Of a DNA stretch of 64,000 nt, positions 16,146 through 24,970 are shown piece after piece (the stretch's first letter is position 1; every line of letters starts with the position of its first letter). Below the pieces are notes generated by a model that made no database searches, was not told where the DNA came from, and saw only the letters and a list, made by a program, of their open reading frames with translations. This DNA is from Oceanospirillaceae bacterium (GTDB taxonomy: Bacteria > Pseudomonadota > Gammaproteobacteria > Pseudomonadales > Oceanobacteraceae). Position numbers and translations under genes: made by a program. The DNA lies in the NCBI GenBank assembly GCA_024234265.1, contig JACKOM010000004.1, positions 62,001 through 126,000 on the forward strand. The letters run 5' to 3'.

Positions 16146-17171
16146 TTAAATCACGTTACACAGACGGAACATGGCCAGGAAGGCTTTGCTCGGCAGGGCT
16201 TTTTTGTGCACTGCGTAGGTTGCTTCTTCTTCACCACGGAAACGGGATTTAGTGAAATCAATACCTTTGAAGTTATACAGGAAGTTGCCGTATTTAGCGG
16301 TTTTTTCCAGCATCCAACGCAGGAATTTAGATTCCATAGCCAGCGGCGGGTAATCCAGCGCCAGTGGCGATAAACCTAAAAACACGAATGGAATACCTTC
16401 TGCTTTAAATTGCTCAAAGGCATAACTCATGATGCTGTAAAAAATACCCGCTGGGAATTCTTCAGAAGCACGGCTGATGTTAGGCACATAACCCACCACC
16501 TGACCATTTTCATAAACAGGGTCAAAGAAGATAAAACCAATCATCTTGCCATCTTTATAGGCGAAGAAACGACGGGTACCCTCGGTGAAATCCATCTCCA
16601 TCGGACGGATCAGGAAAACAATTTCACGGCCTTTGCATTTACGGGTTTGCAGCCAATGCTCAGACAGCTGACGGTAGCTGGTATCACCGTAACGCTCTTT
16701 GATTTCCACACCTTCTTTTTCAGCGTGGTTAACCGCGGTACGGATAACTTGTTTTTTCTTACCGGAGAGGCTCCAGGTTTTTAAATCAATAATGGTTTCT
16801 TTACCAAACTGAGTAGCGTAAAAACCGGTGCGTTCATGGATTAATTGCGCAACATCCGGGGTCACCTGGATAAATACACAATCAGGGTGTTTAGCCACAA
16901 ACGCATCAATTAATTCAGCACGGTCAGCCTTGGCGCAAACCGGGTTACCCAAACAAACGGCAGTGCCCCATTGCTTACGGAATGCAATGTAACCTTTGCC
17001 TTCAATATCAAAATAACGCATGTTCGGCTGCATCACCGAGTACGCCATGGAGTGGCGTCCATAACGTTTCATGAATTCCACACGCTCAGAGAATGTAAAT
17101 GTACCGCCACCGTGGGGCACACGGTCCAGGCTTACATCAAGAGAATTTTGCGCGATATCGAGTTTGTTCAT
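16146..17171 (-). CDS. DUF2156 / MprF-like (LPG synthase C-terminal) GNAT-fold protein
   Basis: The 341-residue soluble protein resembles the cytosolic catalytic domain of phosphatidylglycerol lysyltransferase. Recognisable parts are FMKRYGRHSMAYSVMQPNMRYF near the start, a central GKKKQVIRTAVNHAEKEGV, and a late FLGLSPLALDYPP plus YNFKGIDFTKSRF (the usual FK..F.P.W-type ending). No N-terminal flippase membrane part is present, as in free-standing DUF2156 proteins. The likely activity is acyl or aminoacyl transfer to a lipid or peptide, not established. It lies 58 bp downstream of the methyltransferase gene in the same operon. Confidence 0.7.
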   Translation of the reverse strand: MNKLDIAQNSLDVSLDRVPHGGGTFTFSERVEFMKRYGRHSMAYSVMQPNMRYFDIEGKGYIAFRKQWGTAVCLGNPVCAKADRAELIDAFVAKHPDCVFIQVTPDVAQLIHERTGFYATQFGKETIIDLKTWSLSGKKKQVIRTAVNHAEKEGVEIKERYGDTSYRQLSEHWLQTRKCKGREIVFLIRPMEMDFTEGTRRFFAYKDGKMIGFIFFDPVYENGQVVGYVPNISRASEEFPAGIFYSIMSYAFEQFKAEGIPFVFLGLSPLALDYPPLAMESKFLRWMLEKTAKYGNFLYNFKGIDFTKSRFRGEEEATYAVHKKALPSKAFLAMFRLCNVI

Positions 17172-17229
17172 GGGGTAACCCCTTTATTATTTTGTTGTTG
17201 CCGGCAATCCCGGCAACCCGATTATTCTT

Positions 17230-17880
17230 TTAATCTGCCTGACGGGTAGCCTTTAAAGACCAGTAGCAAGGCAGGGCAAAAATATTGTAACGCTTGGTTT
17301 TTTCCACCTTGAAGCCAATAGACTCCAGATGTTTGGGATAGTTGTATATTTCGTGAAAAGCATTTTTCGCGAAGATGGTGAAAGTCAATACGGCGATGTA
17401 CCAATACAGGCTCTGGAATTTACGTACAAACCAGTTGCCGGTTGGGAAGTGGAAATCACCCACAACCAGGGCGCCATTTTTATTCACCAGGGTGGAGAGA
17501 TGTTTCATCACGTCCACCATAAAACCTTCAGGGAATACGTTTAAGAAGAAGTTAGCGAACACATAATCGTAGGCATCCACTTCAGCGAATTTCATGATGT
17601 CGCTGTGTACGGTGCGGATTGGGTGTTTGAAATTACGGCCTTTAAGATTCTTTTCGAAGTTTTTCAGCATGGTGGCGGAAAGATCAACCACGGTTACTTC
17701 TGCCCCACACTCGGCAGCGTGTACGGCATCACGGCCATGGCCCACACCCGCGAACAGTACTTTATCGCCCGCTTTAATATCTTCGTGCATGGCAGTTTTG
17801 CAACGATGAATTTGTTTACCGCTGTAGATGGTGCTCAGTAAGTCGTATACCGGGCCAATAATTTTGTATTTGTCGCTCAT
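17230..17880 (-). CDS. Class I SAM-dependent methyltransferase
   Basis: The 216-residue protein has the classical SAM motif I VLFAGVGHGRDAVHAAECGA at residues 41-60, motif post-I VTVVDLSATML, and an FANFFLNVFP segment (motif II region). A hydrophobic patch near residues 150-165 (WYIAVLTFTIFA) suggests membrane association or a hydrophobic substrate. This fits a lipid methyltransferase such as one acting on a phospholipid or quinone precursor, but this is inference. It is the first gene of an operon with the DUF2156 protein. Confidence 0.75.
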   Translation of the reverse strand: MSDKYKIIGPVYDLLSTIYSGKQIHRCKTAMHEDIKAGDKVLFAGVGHGRDAVHAAECGAEVTVVDLSATMLKNFEKNLKGRNFKHPIRTVHSDIMKFAEVDAYDYVFANFFLNVFPEGFMVDVMKHLSTLVNKNGALVVGDFHFPTGNWFVRKFQSLYWYIAVLTFTIFAKNAFHEIYNYPKHLESIGFKVEKTKRYNIFALPCYWSLKATRQAD

Positions 17881-18235
17881 GTCGGATCCCGTTTTTTATT
17901 ATGGTTCGGGTAATGACATGCCTGTAACGCAACGCCTTGTATGTTTTTGTTATCAGGCTGTCTTGGCAAAGAGCAGGCACAGTATCACAGGATTTTGAGC
18001 TTACCCAAGTGATTTACGGCCGTTTATGAAACTTTTTGGTAAACGAGCGTTTGATTCAAAAAAAGCCTATATTTTTCAATTAGTTAAAATTGTCTGACAG
18101 TTGCACATTCAGGCTTTTTGACTGTCTATTGTTGTCGCAGTGCGTCCAATTTGACCGAAAAAGCCAAAATGCCACGCCCCAGTTGTATGCCGTGGGTGTG
18201 GCAGATTCAGTCTTATGGCTGACTTGATATAAATG

Positions 18236-19753
18236 TTATTTAAGAAAAATCCGATACGCCGGATTGTCGCTCTCTTCCCAGTAGGCATAACCGATTTCAT
18301 CCAGATACTCGGTCAGCTCGGTTTTAGCGTTGGCATCCACTTGCAGTCCCACCAGTACCCGCCCGTAGGCAGCACCGTGGTTACGGTAATGGAACATGGA
18401 AATGTTCCAGCGTTTACCCAGGGTGCGCAGGAATTTCAGCAGGGCACCGGGGCGCTCCGGGAATTCAAAACGATACAGGATTTCATTGTTCACACTCGCC
18501 GGGGCATGGCCACCGACCATATGCCGGATGTGATATTTGGAAATCTCGTCGTTACTTAAATCCACCGCCGGATATTCGTTATCCGCCAACACCTGCAGCA
18601 GCTCACTGCGCGCGCCGGTATTGTTTTCGAGTTTCACACCCACGTAAATCTGCGCGGCGTTGTCGTCGCTGTAACGGTAGTTAAATTCGGTGATGCTGCG
18701 TTTACCGAGCAGGCTGCAAAACGCCTGGAAACTGCCGGGGCGCTCAGGAATGGTGACAGCCATAATCATTTCGCGGCCTTCACCGATTTCCGCCACTTCG
18801 GAGATATAACGCAGGCGGTCGAAATTGACGTTTGCGCCGGATTCAATCGCAATCAGGGTTTGGCCTTCGCACTTTTCCCGTTCAACGTATTTTTTCAGAC
18901 CTGCCACACCCAGGGCGCCGGCAGGTTCGGCAACGGAGCGGGTATCGTCGAAGATATCTTTAATGGCGGCGCAGATTTCATCCGGCGTACAGGTGATCAC
19001 TTCATCCACATACTGACGGCACAGCTCCCAGGTATGTTTACCGATCTGGGCCACGGCCACACCGTCGGCAAAAATACCCACCTGGGGCAGAATGACCCGC
19101 TCACCGGCGGCCATGGCAGCCGCAAGGCAGGCGGATTCGGTGCTTTCAACCGCTATTACTTTCACTTCCGGGCGCAGATATTTGATATAGGTAGCAACAC
19201 CGGCGGCGATACCACCGCCGCCCACGGGCACAAACACCGCATGCAGCGGGCCAGTGTGCTGGCGCAGCATCTCCATGGCGATGGTGCCCTGGCCGGCAAT
19301 CACGTCCGGATCATCATAGGGGTGGATATACACCAGGCCCTTTTCGGCAATCAGCTTCTGGCTGAATACAAAGGCTTCATCAAAGGTATCACCGTGCAAA
19401 ACCACCTTGGCACCACGGGCCTTGGCGGAAGCAACTTTAATTTCAGGTGTGGTGCGCGGCATAACAATAGTGGCTTTAATACCCAGGCGCTGCGCCGCGA
19501 GGGCCACACCCTGGGCATGGTTGCCCGCCGAGGCGGTTACCACACCGCAGGCCATTTCTTCCGCGCTGAGCTTGCGGATTTTGTTATAAGCACCACGCAG
19601 TTTGAAGGAATAAACCGGCTGCTCATCTTCACGCTTGAGCAGAATATGGTTATTCAGGCGCGCACTGAGAAACGGCGCCGGGGATAACGGCGACTCAATG
19701 GCCACGTCATAGACGTTGGCTTCCAGAATACGTTTGATATACGGCTCAGGCAT
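18236..19753 (-). CDS. ilvA: Biosynthetic threonine ammonia-lyase (threonine dehydratase)
   Basis: The 505-residue protein is the normal biosynthetic length. The PLP lysine lies in YSFKLRGAYNK (near residue 55). SAGNHAQGVA is the substrate loop, and VPVGGGGIAAGV is the phosphate-binding glycine loop. Two C-terminal ACT-like regulatory repeats begin with PERPGSFQAFCSLLG and PERPGALLKFLRTLG; they mediate isoleucine feedback in the family. The first step of isoleucine synthesis, threonine to 2-oxobutanoate, is expected. I chose the ATG at 19753 (MPEPYIKRIL), since the 30 residues upstream do not belong to the family. It is divergent from rpiA. Confidence 0.93.
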   Translation of the reverse strand: MPEPYIKRILEANVYDVAIESPLSPAPFLSARLNNHILLKREDEQPVYSFKLRGAYNKIRKLSAEEMACGVVTASAGNHAQGVALAAQRLGIKATIVMPRTTPEIKVASAKARGAKVVLHGDTFDEAFVFSQKLIAEKGLVYIHPYDDPDVIAGQGTIAMEMLRQHTGPLHAVFVPVGGGGIAAGVATYIKYLRPEVKVIAVESTESACLAAAMAAGERVILPQVGIFADGVAVAQIGKHTWELCRQYVDEVITCTPDEICAAIKDIFDDTRSVAEPAGALGVAGLKKYVEREKCEGQTLIAIESGANVNFDRLRYISEVAEIGEGREMIMAVTIPERPGSFQAFCSLLGKRSITEFNYRYSDDNAAQIYVGVKLENNTGARSELLQVLADNEYPAVDLSNDEISKYHIRHMVGGHAPASVNNEILYRFEFPERPGALLKFLRTLGKRWNISMFHYRNHGAAYGRVLVGLQVDANAKTELTEYLDEIGYAYWEESDNPAYRIFLK

Positions 19754-19856
19754 GATGCAACTCGCGGCAGAAAACCGGTGCATTGTAACGGATTTAAACT
19801 TCTTTGCATTGCCATGGCTGGCTATAATGCGACCTTTGCGCACTCAAGGTATTCCC

Positions 19857-20531
19857 ATGACCCAGGACGAACTGAAAAAAGCCGTTGGCCAGGCCGCAGT
19901 CGACTTCATCAAAGATAAACTCGAAGAAAACAGCGTCATCGGCGTGGGTACAGGCTCCACCGCCAATTGTTTTATTGATGCACTGGCTGCTTATAAAGAT
20001 CGTTTTGATGGTGCCGTGGCCAGCTCCGAAGCCACCGCCAAACGCCTCAAAGACCACGGCATCCCCGTATATGACCTCAATGCTGTGGGCGAACTTGAGT
20101 TTTATATTGATGGCGCGGATGAATCCAACCACCTGCTGCACCTGATCAAAGGCGGCGGCGCGGCATTAACCCGCGAGAAAATTGTCGCTGCAGCGAGCAA
20201 AACCTTTATCTGCATTGCGGACCAATCCAAGCTGGTTGATACACTGGGCGCCTTCCCATTACCGGTGGAAGTGATTCCCATGGCGCGCAGTTATGTCGCC
20301 CGCGAACTGGTTAAATTAGGCGGCGACCCTGTGTACCGCGCAGGCGTTACAACCGACAACGGCAACGTGATTCTGGATGTGCACAACATGCGCATTACCG
20401 ACCCGGTAGCCCTGGAGCTGGCGATTAACAATATTGTAGGTGTGGTGACCAACGGTTTATTTGCCGCACGCCCGGCCGATGTTTTATTGCTGGGCACCTC
20501 TGAGGGGGTTAAAACCCTCAAGGCGGAATAA
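19857..20531 (+). CDS. rpiA: Ribose-5-phosphate isomerase A
   Basis: The 224-residue protein interconverts ribose-5-phosphate and ribulose-5-phosphate in the pentose phosphate pathway. Family motifs are clear: GVGTGSTANCFIDAL (residues 27-41), the active-site DGADESNHLLHLIKGGGAALTREK (about 84-107) and GLFAARPADVLLLG near the end. The ATG at 19857 has an AAGGT 8 bases upstream and begins the family's normal N terminus. The ilvA-rpiA divergent pair is conserved in Pseudomonas. Confidence 0.95.
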   Translation: MTQDELKKAVGQAAVDFIKDKLEENSVIGVGTGSTANCFIDALAAYKDRFDGAVASSEATAKRLKDHGIPVYDLNAVGELEFYIDGADESNHLLHLIKGGGAALTREKIVAAASKTFICIADQSKLVDTLGAFPLPVEVIPMARSYVARELVKLGGDPVYRAGVTTDNGNVILDVHNMRITDPVALELAINNIVGVVTNGLFAARPADVLLLGTSEGVKTLKAE

Positions 20532-20878
20532 TCAATGACCTTTCAGGCCGTTACTCACAACTAAATACGATGTACGGCCTAAAAGAGATTGTAAAATAGC
20601 TATCAGCATTTCGCTCTATCATACGCTCCCACCAATATCTAATTACAGAAAAACTCCTGCACACCAAATACTAAGAATGCGATAAAAGCACACAATTGTA
20701 CGAATTATATGTATCACCAACCTCCAAACTCAGTCTAATTTTGCGATGAAGGACGCAATTCAAACAGACGACGAGTAAAAAAACCAAGTATGTGAAGCAC
20801 CTAACACACGCGAAAATACAACGTAATTATGCTACGGTTTGCCTGAAGCAATTCGCAGGAAGCGAGTCGAGTATAGTT

Positions 20879-22591
20879 ATGAAGATTTTATTACCAGCCC
20901 TTATCGGTTCTTTAACTCTGTCAGGTTGTCTACCCACAAGTGTACATGAGCCTATCACCCCTAAGTCAGACTTGGCTGCAATCAACAATCTGCCGCATAT
21001 TCACAATCAAACTGTGGAGGCAACCGTTGCAGAATCCGAGATCATCACTCTAGGTGATAAACTCGACAGCGATGGTGATGTAATCACCTATACCGTTTCT
21101 GCCTCTCCCAATTACACAGCAGGGCCTAATGAAAATCAGATCACTTATCTGAATAAGCAACCGGGCAGTGAAGTGTTAAATATACAGGCGACCGATGGCA
21201 AAAGTGACCCAGTATCAGCAACCCTAACCATTAACGTAACCAGTGAAAACCCATCGAATTATGTCATCAGCCGCGATGTTATTCTGCCAAATTTCGGCAG
21301 CACTCCACCGCAAAAAGGTGAAACCAGAACCGACCCAACCACAGGTGCAAAAATTACGCGCTTGACTGACGTCAGTGAATTGGACGGCACAAGCGATGCG
21401 CTGATTGTGTACTCGCGTTATTCTCCTGAAAACACTTCAGGGAAATATTTCCTGGTGTTTGGCAGCAATTCTACAAGCAGCTGGGTGATTGAGCGGGAAA
21501 CCGGCAACATCGTGAACAAGCTTCAGAAACACGATGCAAAAACCGTAGGCGAATATCACGAAGTACGCTGGGATTCTTCTGGAAATCACCCTAATCGCAT
21601 TTATTATCGCGATGGGATGGGTCTTTATATGATCGACGATGTAAGCGTTAAAAACCCAGTAGCGACATTGATTAAAAACTTCGCTGCGGATATCCCAGCT
21701 GCCACGATTATTTACAATGATGTAGAAGGTGATAGTTCAAACGATAGTGATCACTGGGCTTTTATGGCCGCGCACTATAACGGCAAAACTTATATAGTCG
21801 ATGCTTTTATCCATTATCAGATTTCCACTAATACCACACATTTAATGCACCCTGCTGATTTAGCCGGCACTAACCTGGATCTCGAAAAAGACAATACAAC
21901 CTTTGCGACTCAACGCCCCAATATGGTGGAAATGTCCCCTTTGGGCACTGGTGTCGTCATCCACTCAGGCCGTAAATGGGACGACAGCAGCTATGGCGGT
22001 AATGGCAAAAACTATATTGGCACCTGGTTTGACGGTCCGCACTTATGGCCAGTTGATTTTGATTACACAAAACAATCTCCAGTAAAAATTTCAGTAGGTG
22101 AAACACATTCTGGCTGGGCTTTTGCCGAAGATGGTAGAGAAATGTTTATCAGCCAAAATAACGTAGAAGATTATCTTGATGCCGTCTATATCAACGGTGA
22201 AAATGCAGGCTATGATCACCGTGTTCGTGTTGCCGCGCATGCAGATTTTGGTTGGGTAGGCTTTCATTACGGGAAAGTACCTGCCAGCAAAAAAGGTTGG
22301 CTCTTCATCAGCACGTACTCCAATGTCAGTTATACCGACCATGCGACAAAATGGGGCGTAGATCAATTAATCATGATGCAAATAAAGCCGATGAAAGATA
22401 ATCCTGTAGTATGGCGCATTAATCCAAACTACAACTATTACGCTGGCAATTACCGCGATGAAGCACCTGCCGCAATGAACTATCTTGGCAACCGTATTTA
22501 TCTGACTACAAATTGGGGTAGTGCAAGCAATAACCGGGAAGTGTATGTAATAAGCCTGCCAAATGATTGGGACAATCCGGATCACTTCTGA
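20879..22591 (+). CDS. Large beta-propeller-like lipoprotein of unknown function
   Basis: The 570-residue protein starts with a lipoprotein signal (lipobox LSGC, Cys17). An Ig/cadherin-like domain follows (about 55-125: GDKLDSDGDVITYTV...NITATDGKSD-type pattern). Then a long beta-rich region has repeats of W/Y-rich strands (YHEVRWDSSGNHPNRIYYRD, SGWAFAEDGREMFIS, HADFGWVGFHYG), which looks like a beta-propeller. No catalytic motif is recognised; carbohydrate or peptide binding is possible. Its codon use and AT content differ from neighbouring housekeeping genes, suggesting later acquisition. The 347 bp before it (20532-20878) hold no gene that I can support. I chose the ATG at 20879 for the signal peptide. 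Confidence 0.65.
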   Translation: MKILLPALIGSLTLSGCLPTSVHEPITPKSDLAAINNLPHIHNQTVEATVAESEIITLGDKLDSDGDVITYTVSASPNYTAGPNENQITYLNKQPGSEVLNIQATDGKSDPVSATLTINVTSENPSNYVISRDVILPNFGSTPPQKGETRTDPTTGAKITRLTDVSELDGTSDALIVYSRYSPENTSGKYFLVFGSNSTSSWVIERETGNIVNKLQKHDAKTVGEYHEVRWDSSGNHPNRIYYRDGMGLYMIDDVSVKNPVATLIKNFAADIPAATIIYNDVEGDSSNDSDHWAFMAAHYNGKTYIVDAFIHYQISTNTTHLMHPADLAGTNLDLEKDNTTFATQRPNMVEMSPLGTGVVIHSGRKWDDSSYGGNGKNYIGTWFDGPHLWPVDFDYTKQSPVKISVGETHSGWAFAEDGREMFISQNNVEDYLDAVYINGENAGYDHRVRVAAHADFGWVGFHYGKVPASKKGWLFISTYSNVSYTDHATKWGVDQLIMMQIKPMKDNPVVWRINPNYNYYAGNYRDEAPAAMNYLGNRIYLTTNWGSASNNREVYVISLPNDWDNPDHF

Positions 22592-22630
22592 TAATTAAAG
22601 GGGGAGGCACGAAAAACCCCCTTTAATTAT
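22592..22630 (+). terminator. Hairpin terminator after the propeller-like lipoprotein gene
   Basis: TAATTAAAGGGGG and CCCCCTTTAATTA form a 13-bp stem around GAGGCACGAAAAA. It follows the stop almost directly; the T-run is short (TTTAATTATTT). Confidence 0.6.
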
Positions 22631-22669
22631 TTACGATAAAAAATTCACATCATATATGTTATTTTCGCT

Positions 22670-23332
22670 TTAACACTCAATCGAAGTATTCACACGCAAA
22701 ACATTATGTAATTCCGCTAATAGCTTATCACCCACATTCAAAGCTCCAACACCTGCCGGTGTGCCCGTCATCACCACATCCCCTGGCTGCAGGGTAAAAA
22801 AACTGCTCGCATAGGCCAGTAATGCAGGAATACTGGTAATCATCATATTGCTATTACCACTCTGTTTAACTTCACCGTTTTTAGTGAGTTGCAGGCTGAT
22901 ATTATTTTTATCACTAATCGCTGACGGTAATAACCAGTGTGATAAAGGATTTGCACCATCAAAGGCTTTGGCTTTTTCCCAGGGGTGGCCTTTTTCTTTT
23001 AATTTATCCTGCACATCACGCAGGGTTAAATCCAGACCAAGGCCGATACCGGCAACATAATCCCAGGCATTTTGTTCTGTGATATTTTTTGCGGTTTTGC
23101 CGATTAACAGGGCTATTTCCAGCTCGTGGTGCACAGCGCCCTTACCCTGCGGAATGCTGAATGACTGGTGCATATCCACTGCGGAGGTGGCGGGTTTAAT
23201 AAATAAAATCGGTTCTGTCGGAATAGGGTTATTTAATTCCTTGGCGTGCTCGGCGTAATTTCGCCCGATAGCCACAATTTTACCCAGGGGATAATCAAAC
23301 ACAGCGCCATTGATAAACTGATGTTGGAACAT
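22670..23332 (-). CDS. Fumarylacetoacetate hydrolase family protein (YcgM-like acylpyruvase)
   Basis: The 220-residue protein carries the FAH-family signature: IVAIGRNYAEHAKEL near the start, HHELEIALLIGK with the metal-binding acidic residues (about residues 69-80), and GDVVMTGTPAGVG near residue 190. Small members like this act as acylpyruvase or oxaloacetate tautomerase/decarboxylase-type enzymes. The ATG at 23332 has an AAGGAG 5 bases upstream, so the GTG further upstream (23347) is not needed. It reads in the same direction as the dehydrogenase gene upstream but a terminator separates them. Confidence 0.85.
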   Translation of the reverse strand: MFQHQFINGAVFDYPLGKIVAIGRNYAEHAKELNNPIPTEPILFIKPATSAVDMHQSFSIPQGKGAVHHELEIALLIGKTAKNITEQNAWDYVAGIGLGLDLTLRDVQDKLKEKGHPWEKAKAFDGANPLSHWLLPSAISDKNNISLQLTKNGEVKQSGNSNMMITSIPALLAYASSFFTLQPGDVVMTGTPAGVGALNVGDKLLAELHNVLRVNTSIEC

Positions 23333-23353
23333 GCCGTCTCCTTGCACACTTAA

Positions 23354-23384
23354 AATAAAAGCCGCTCAGGGCGGCTTTTATATT
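23354..23384 (-). terminator. Terminator between the FAD dehydrogenase and FAH-family genes
   Basis: The hairpin AAAAGCCGC/GCGGCTTTT with a 5-base loop has T-rich flank on the minus strand. It lies about 25 bp after the stop of the 23407-24804 gene. Confidence 0.7.
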
Positions 23385-23406
23385 TGTTTACTGGTTTAAA
23401 TAGGGC

Positions 23407-24804
23407 TTAGGCCATATCAATCAGTTTGCCCGGGTTCATCACATTGTTCGGATCGAACACAGTTTTTAAGGCTTTCATATAAGCAATTTCTGCTTCGCTG
23501 CGGGTGTAATGCAGGTAGGCTTTTTTGGTCATACCCACACCGTGTTCGGCCGAGATAGAGCCATTATGTTTCTGCACAATTTCAAATACCCAGGTGGAAA
23601 CCTTGGCGCACTTGGCAAAAAAGTCTTCTTTGGCCAGCGCATCAGGCTTGAGGATATTTAAGTGCAGGTTGCCATCGCCGATATGACCAAACCAGATAAT
23701 TTCGAAATCTGGGTATTCGCGGTTCACAACCGTTTCCACATCGCTGAGGAATTCCGGCACTTTGGATACCACAACGGAAATATCGTTTTTATAGGGCGTC
23801 CACTGGGCGATGGTTTCGGAAATATCTTCACGCAGGCGCCACAGGTTTTTCAGCTGGGTTTCACTCTGGGAAATAACGCCGTCGAGCACCCAGCCCTTAT
23901 CCACGCAGTGTTCGAATAATTCCATGGCCAAATCGACGTAGGCTTCGTTATCCGCTTCAAATTCGAGCAGGGCGTAATATTCTGCGACCGTATCAAACGG
24001 CGCGGGCACATCACCACGGGCCAGAACTTTGCGCATGGCTTTATCGGAGAAAAATTCGAATGCAGTTAAATCCATGCGGCGCTGATAGGCATTGAGCACA
24101 TCCATAATCGCATCAAATGCAGGCACACCCAGCACCATTACGTGCAGGTTTTTCGGTGGGCGCGCCAGGCGCATGGTGGCTTCGGTAACAAAACCTAAGG
24201 TACCTTCACCGCCGATAAACAGCTGACGCATGTCATAACCCGTGTTGTTTTTAATCAGGTCTTTATTTAATTCGAGAATATCGCCTTTACCTGTCACCAC
24301 GGTTAAGCCCGCTACCCAGTCGCGGGTCATACCGTAACGGATAACTTTAATGCCACCGGCGTTGGTGCTGATATTGCCACCCAGCTGACTGGAGCCGGCG
24401 CTGGCAAAATCAACCGGGTAATAAAGGTGATTTTCTTCCGCGAAATTTTGCAGTTGTTCGGTGACTACACCGGCGCCACAGTGCACGGTTCTGTCTACGG
24501 CGTTGAAATCGCTGATCTGATTCATGTAATCAAACGCCACCACCACTTCACCGTTGGCCGCTACGGCACCGGCGCTTAAACCGGTACGGCCACCGGACGG
24601 CACCAGGGCAAAGTTCAGCTCGTTGGCCAGCTTAACCACGGCCTGTACCTGCTCAGTGGTTTTCGGGAACACAATGGCGAGCGGCTTGGGGGCATAGATT
24701 TTTGTCCAATCTTTGCCGAAGGTTTGCAGGCTGTCAGTGTCAGTTTTGACCTTGTCAGTACCTACGATGGCGCTTAAGCGCGTGATGATGTCGTTCTGGC
24801 TCAT
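23407..24804 (-). CDS. FAD-binding D-2-hydroxyglutarate/D-lactate-type dehydrogenase
   Basis: The 465-residue protein has the PCMH-type FAD-binding domain (PSGGRTGLSAGAV near residue 72, GGNISTNAGGIKVIRYGMTRDWV near residue 145). The FAD-linked oxidase C-terminal domain ends with FGHIGDGNLHLNI and the ISAEHGVGMTKK metal-binding motif. In Pseudomonas the homologue next to serA is a D-2-hydroxyglutarate dehydrogenase that removes D-2-hydroxyglutarate made by SerA. The gene here sits in exactly that divergent arrangement, which supports the same job. I take the start at 24804 (MSQNDIITRL); the extra upstream residues do not resemble the family. Confidence 0.85.
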   Translation of the reverse strand: MSQNDIITRLSAIVGTDKVKTDTDSLQTFGKDWTKIYAPKPLAIVFPKTTEQVQAVVKLANELNFALVPSGGRTGLSAGAVAANGEVVVAFDYMNQISDFNAVDRTVHCGAGVVTEQLQNFAEENHLYYPVDFASAGSSQLGGNISTNAGGIKVIRYGMTRDWVAGLTVVTGKGDILELNKDLIKNNTGYDMRQLFIGGEGTLGFVTEATMRLARPPKNLHVMVLGVPAFDAIMDVLNAYQRRMDLTAFEFFSDKAMRKVLARGDVPAPFDTVAEYYALLEFEADNEAYVDLAMELFEHCVDKGWVLDGVISQSETQLKNLWRLREDISETIAQWTPYKNDISVVVSKVPEFLSDVETVVNREYPDFEIIWFGHIGDGNLHLNILKPDALAKEDFFAKCAKVSTWVFEIVQKHNGSISAEHGVGMTKKAYLHYTRSEAEIAYMKALKTVFDPNNVMNPGKLIDMA

Positions 24805-24970
24805 TTTCGTATTCCCAATATGAACAGGCTGCAACCCGAGTTGCATACATTTACAGCACAGCAGGGGTTCAATATAAGCGTTGTATGATAACATACGGCG
24901 CTTTCTGATTGCTGCCCTTGCTGTGTAAAAGCTCGCCGGGGAGCGGATAACTTACGTACAGGTACCGACC

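Noticed and set aside
18860..19687. A 275-residue frame opposite ilvA
   Set aside because: It is the antisense shadow of a well-supported gene.
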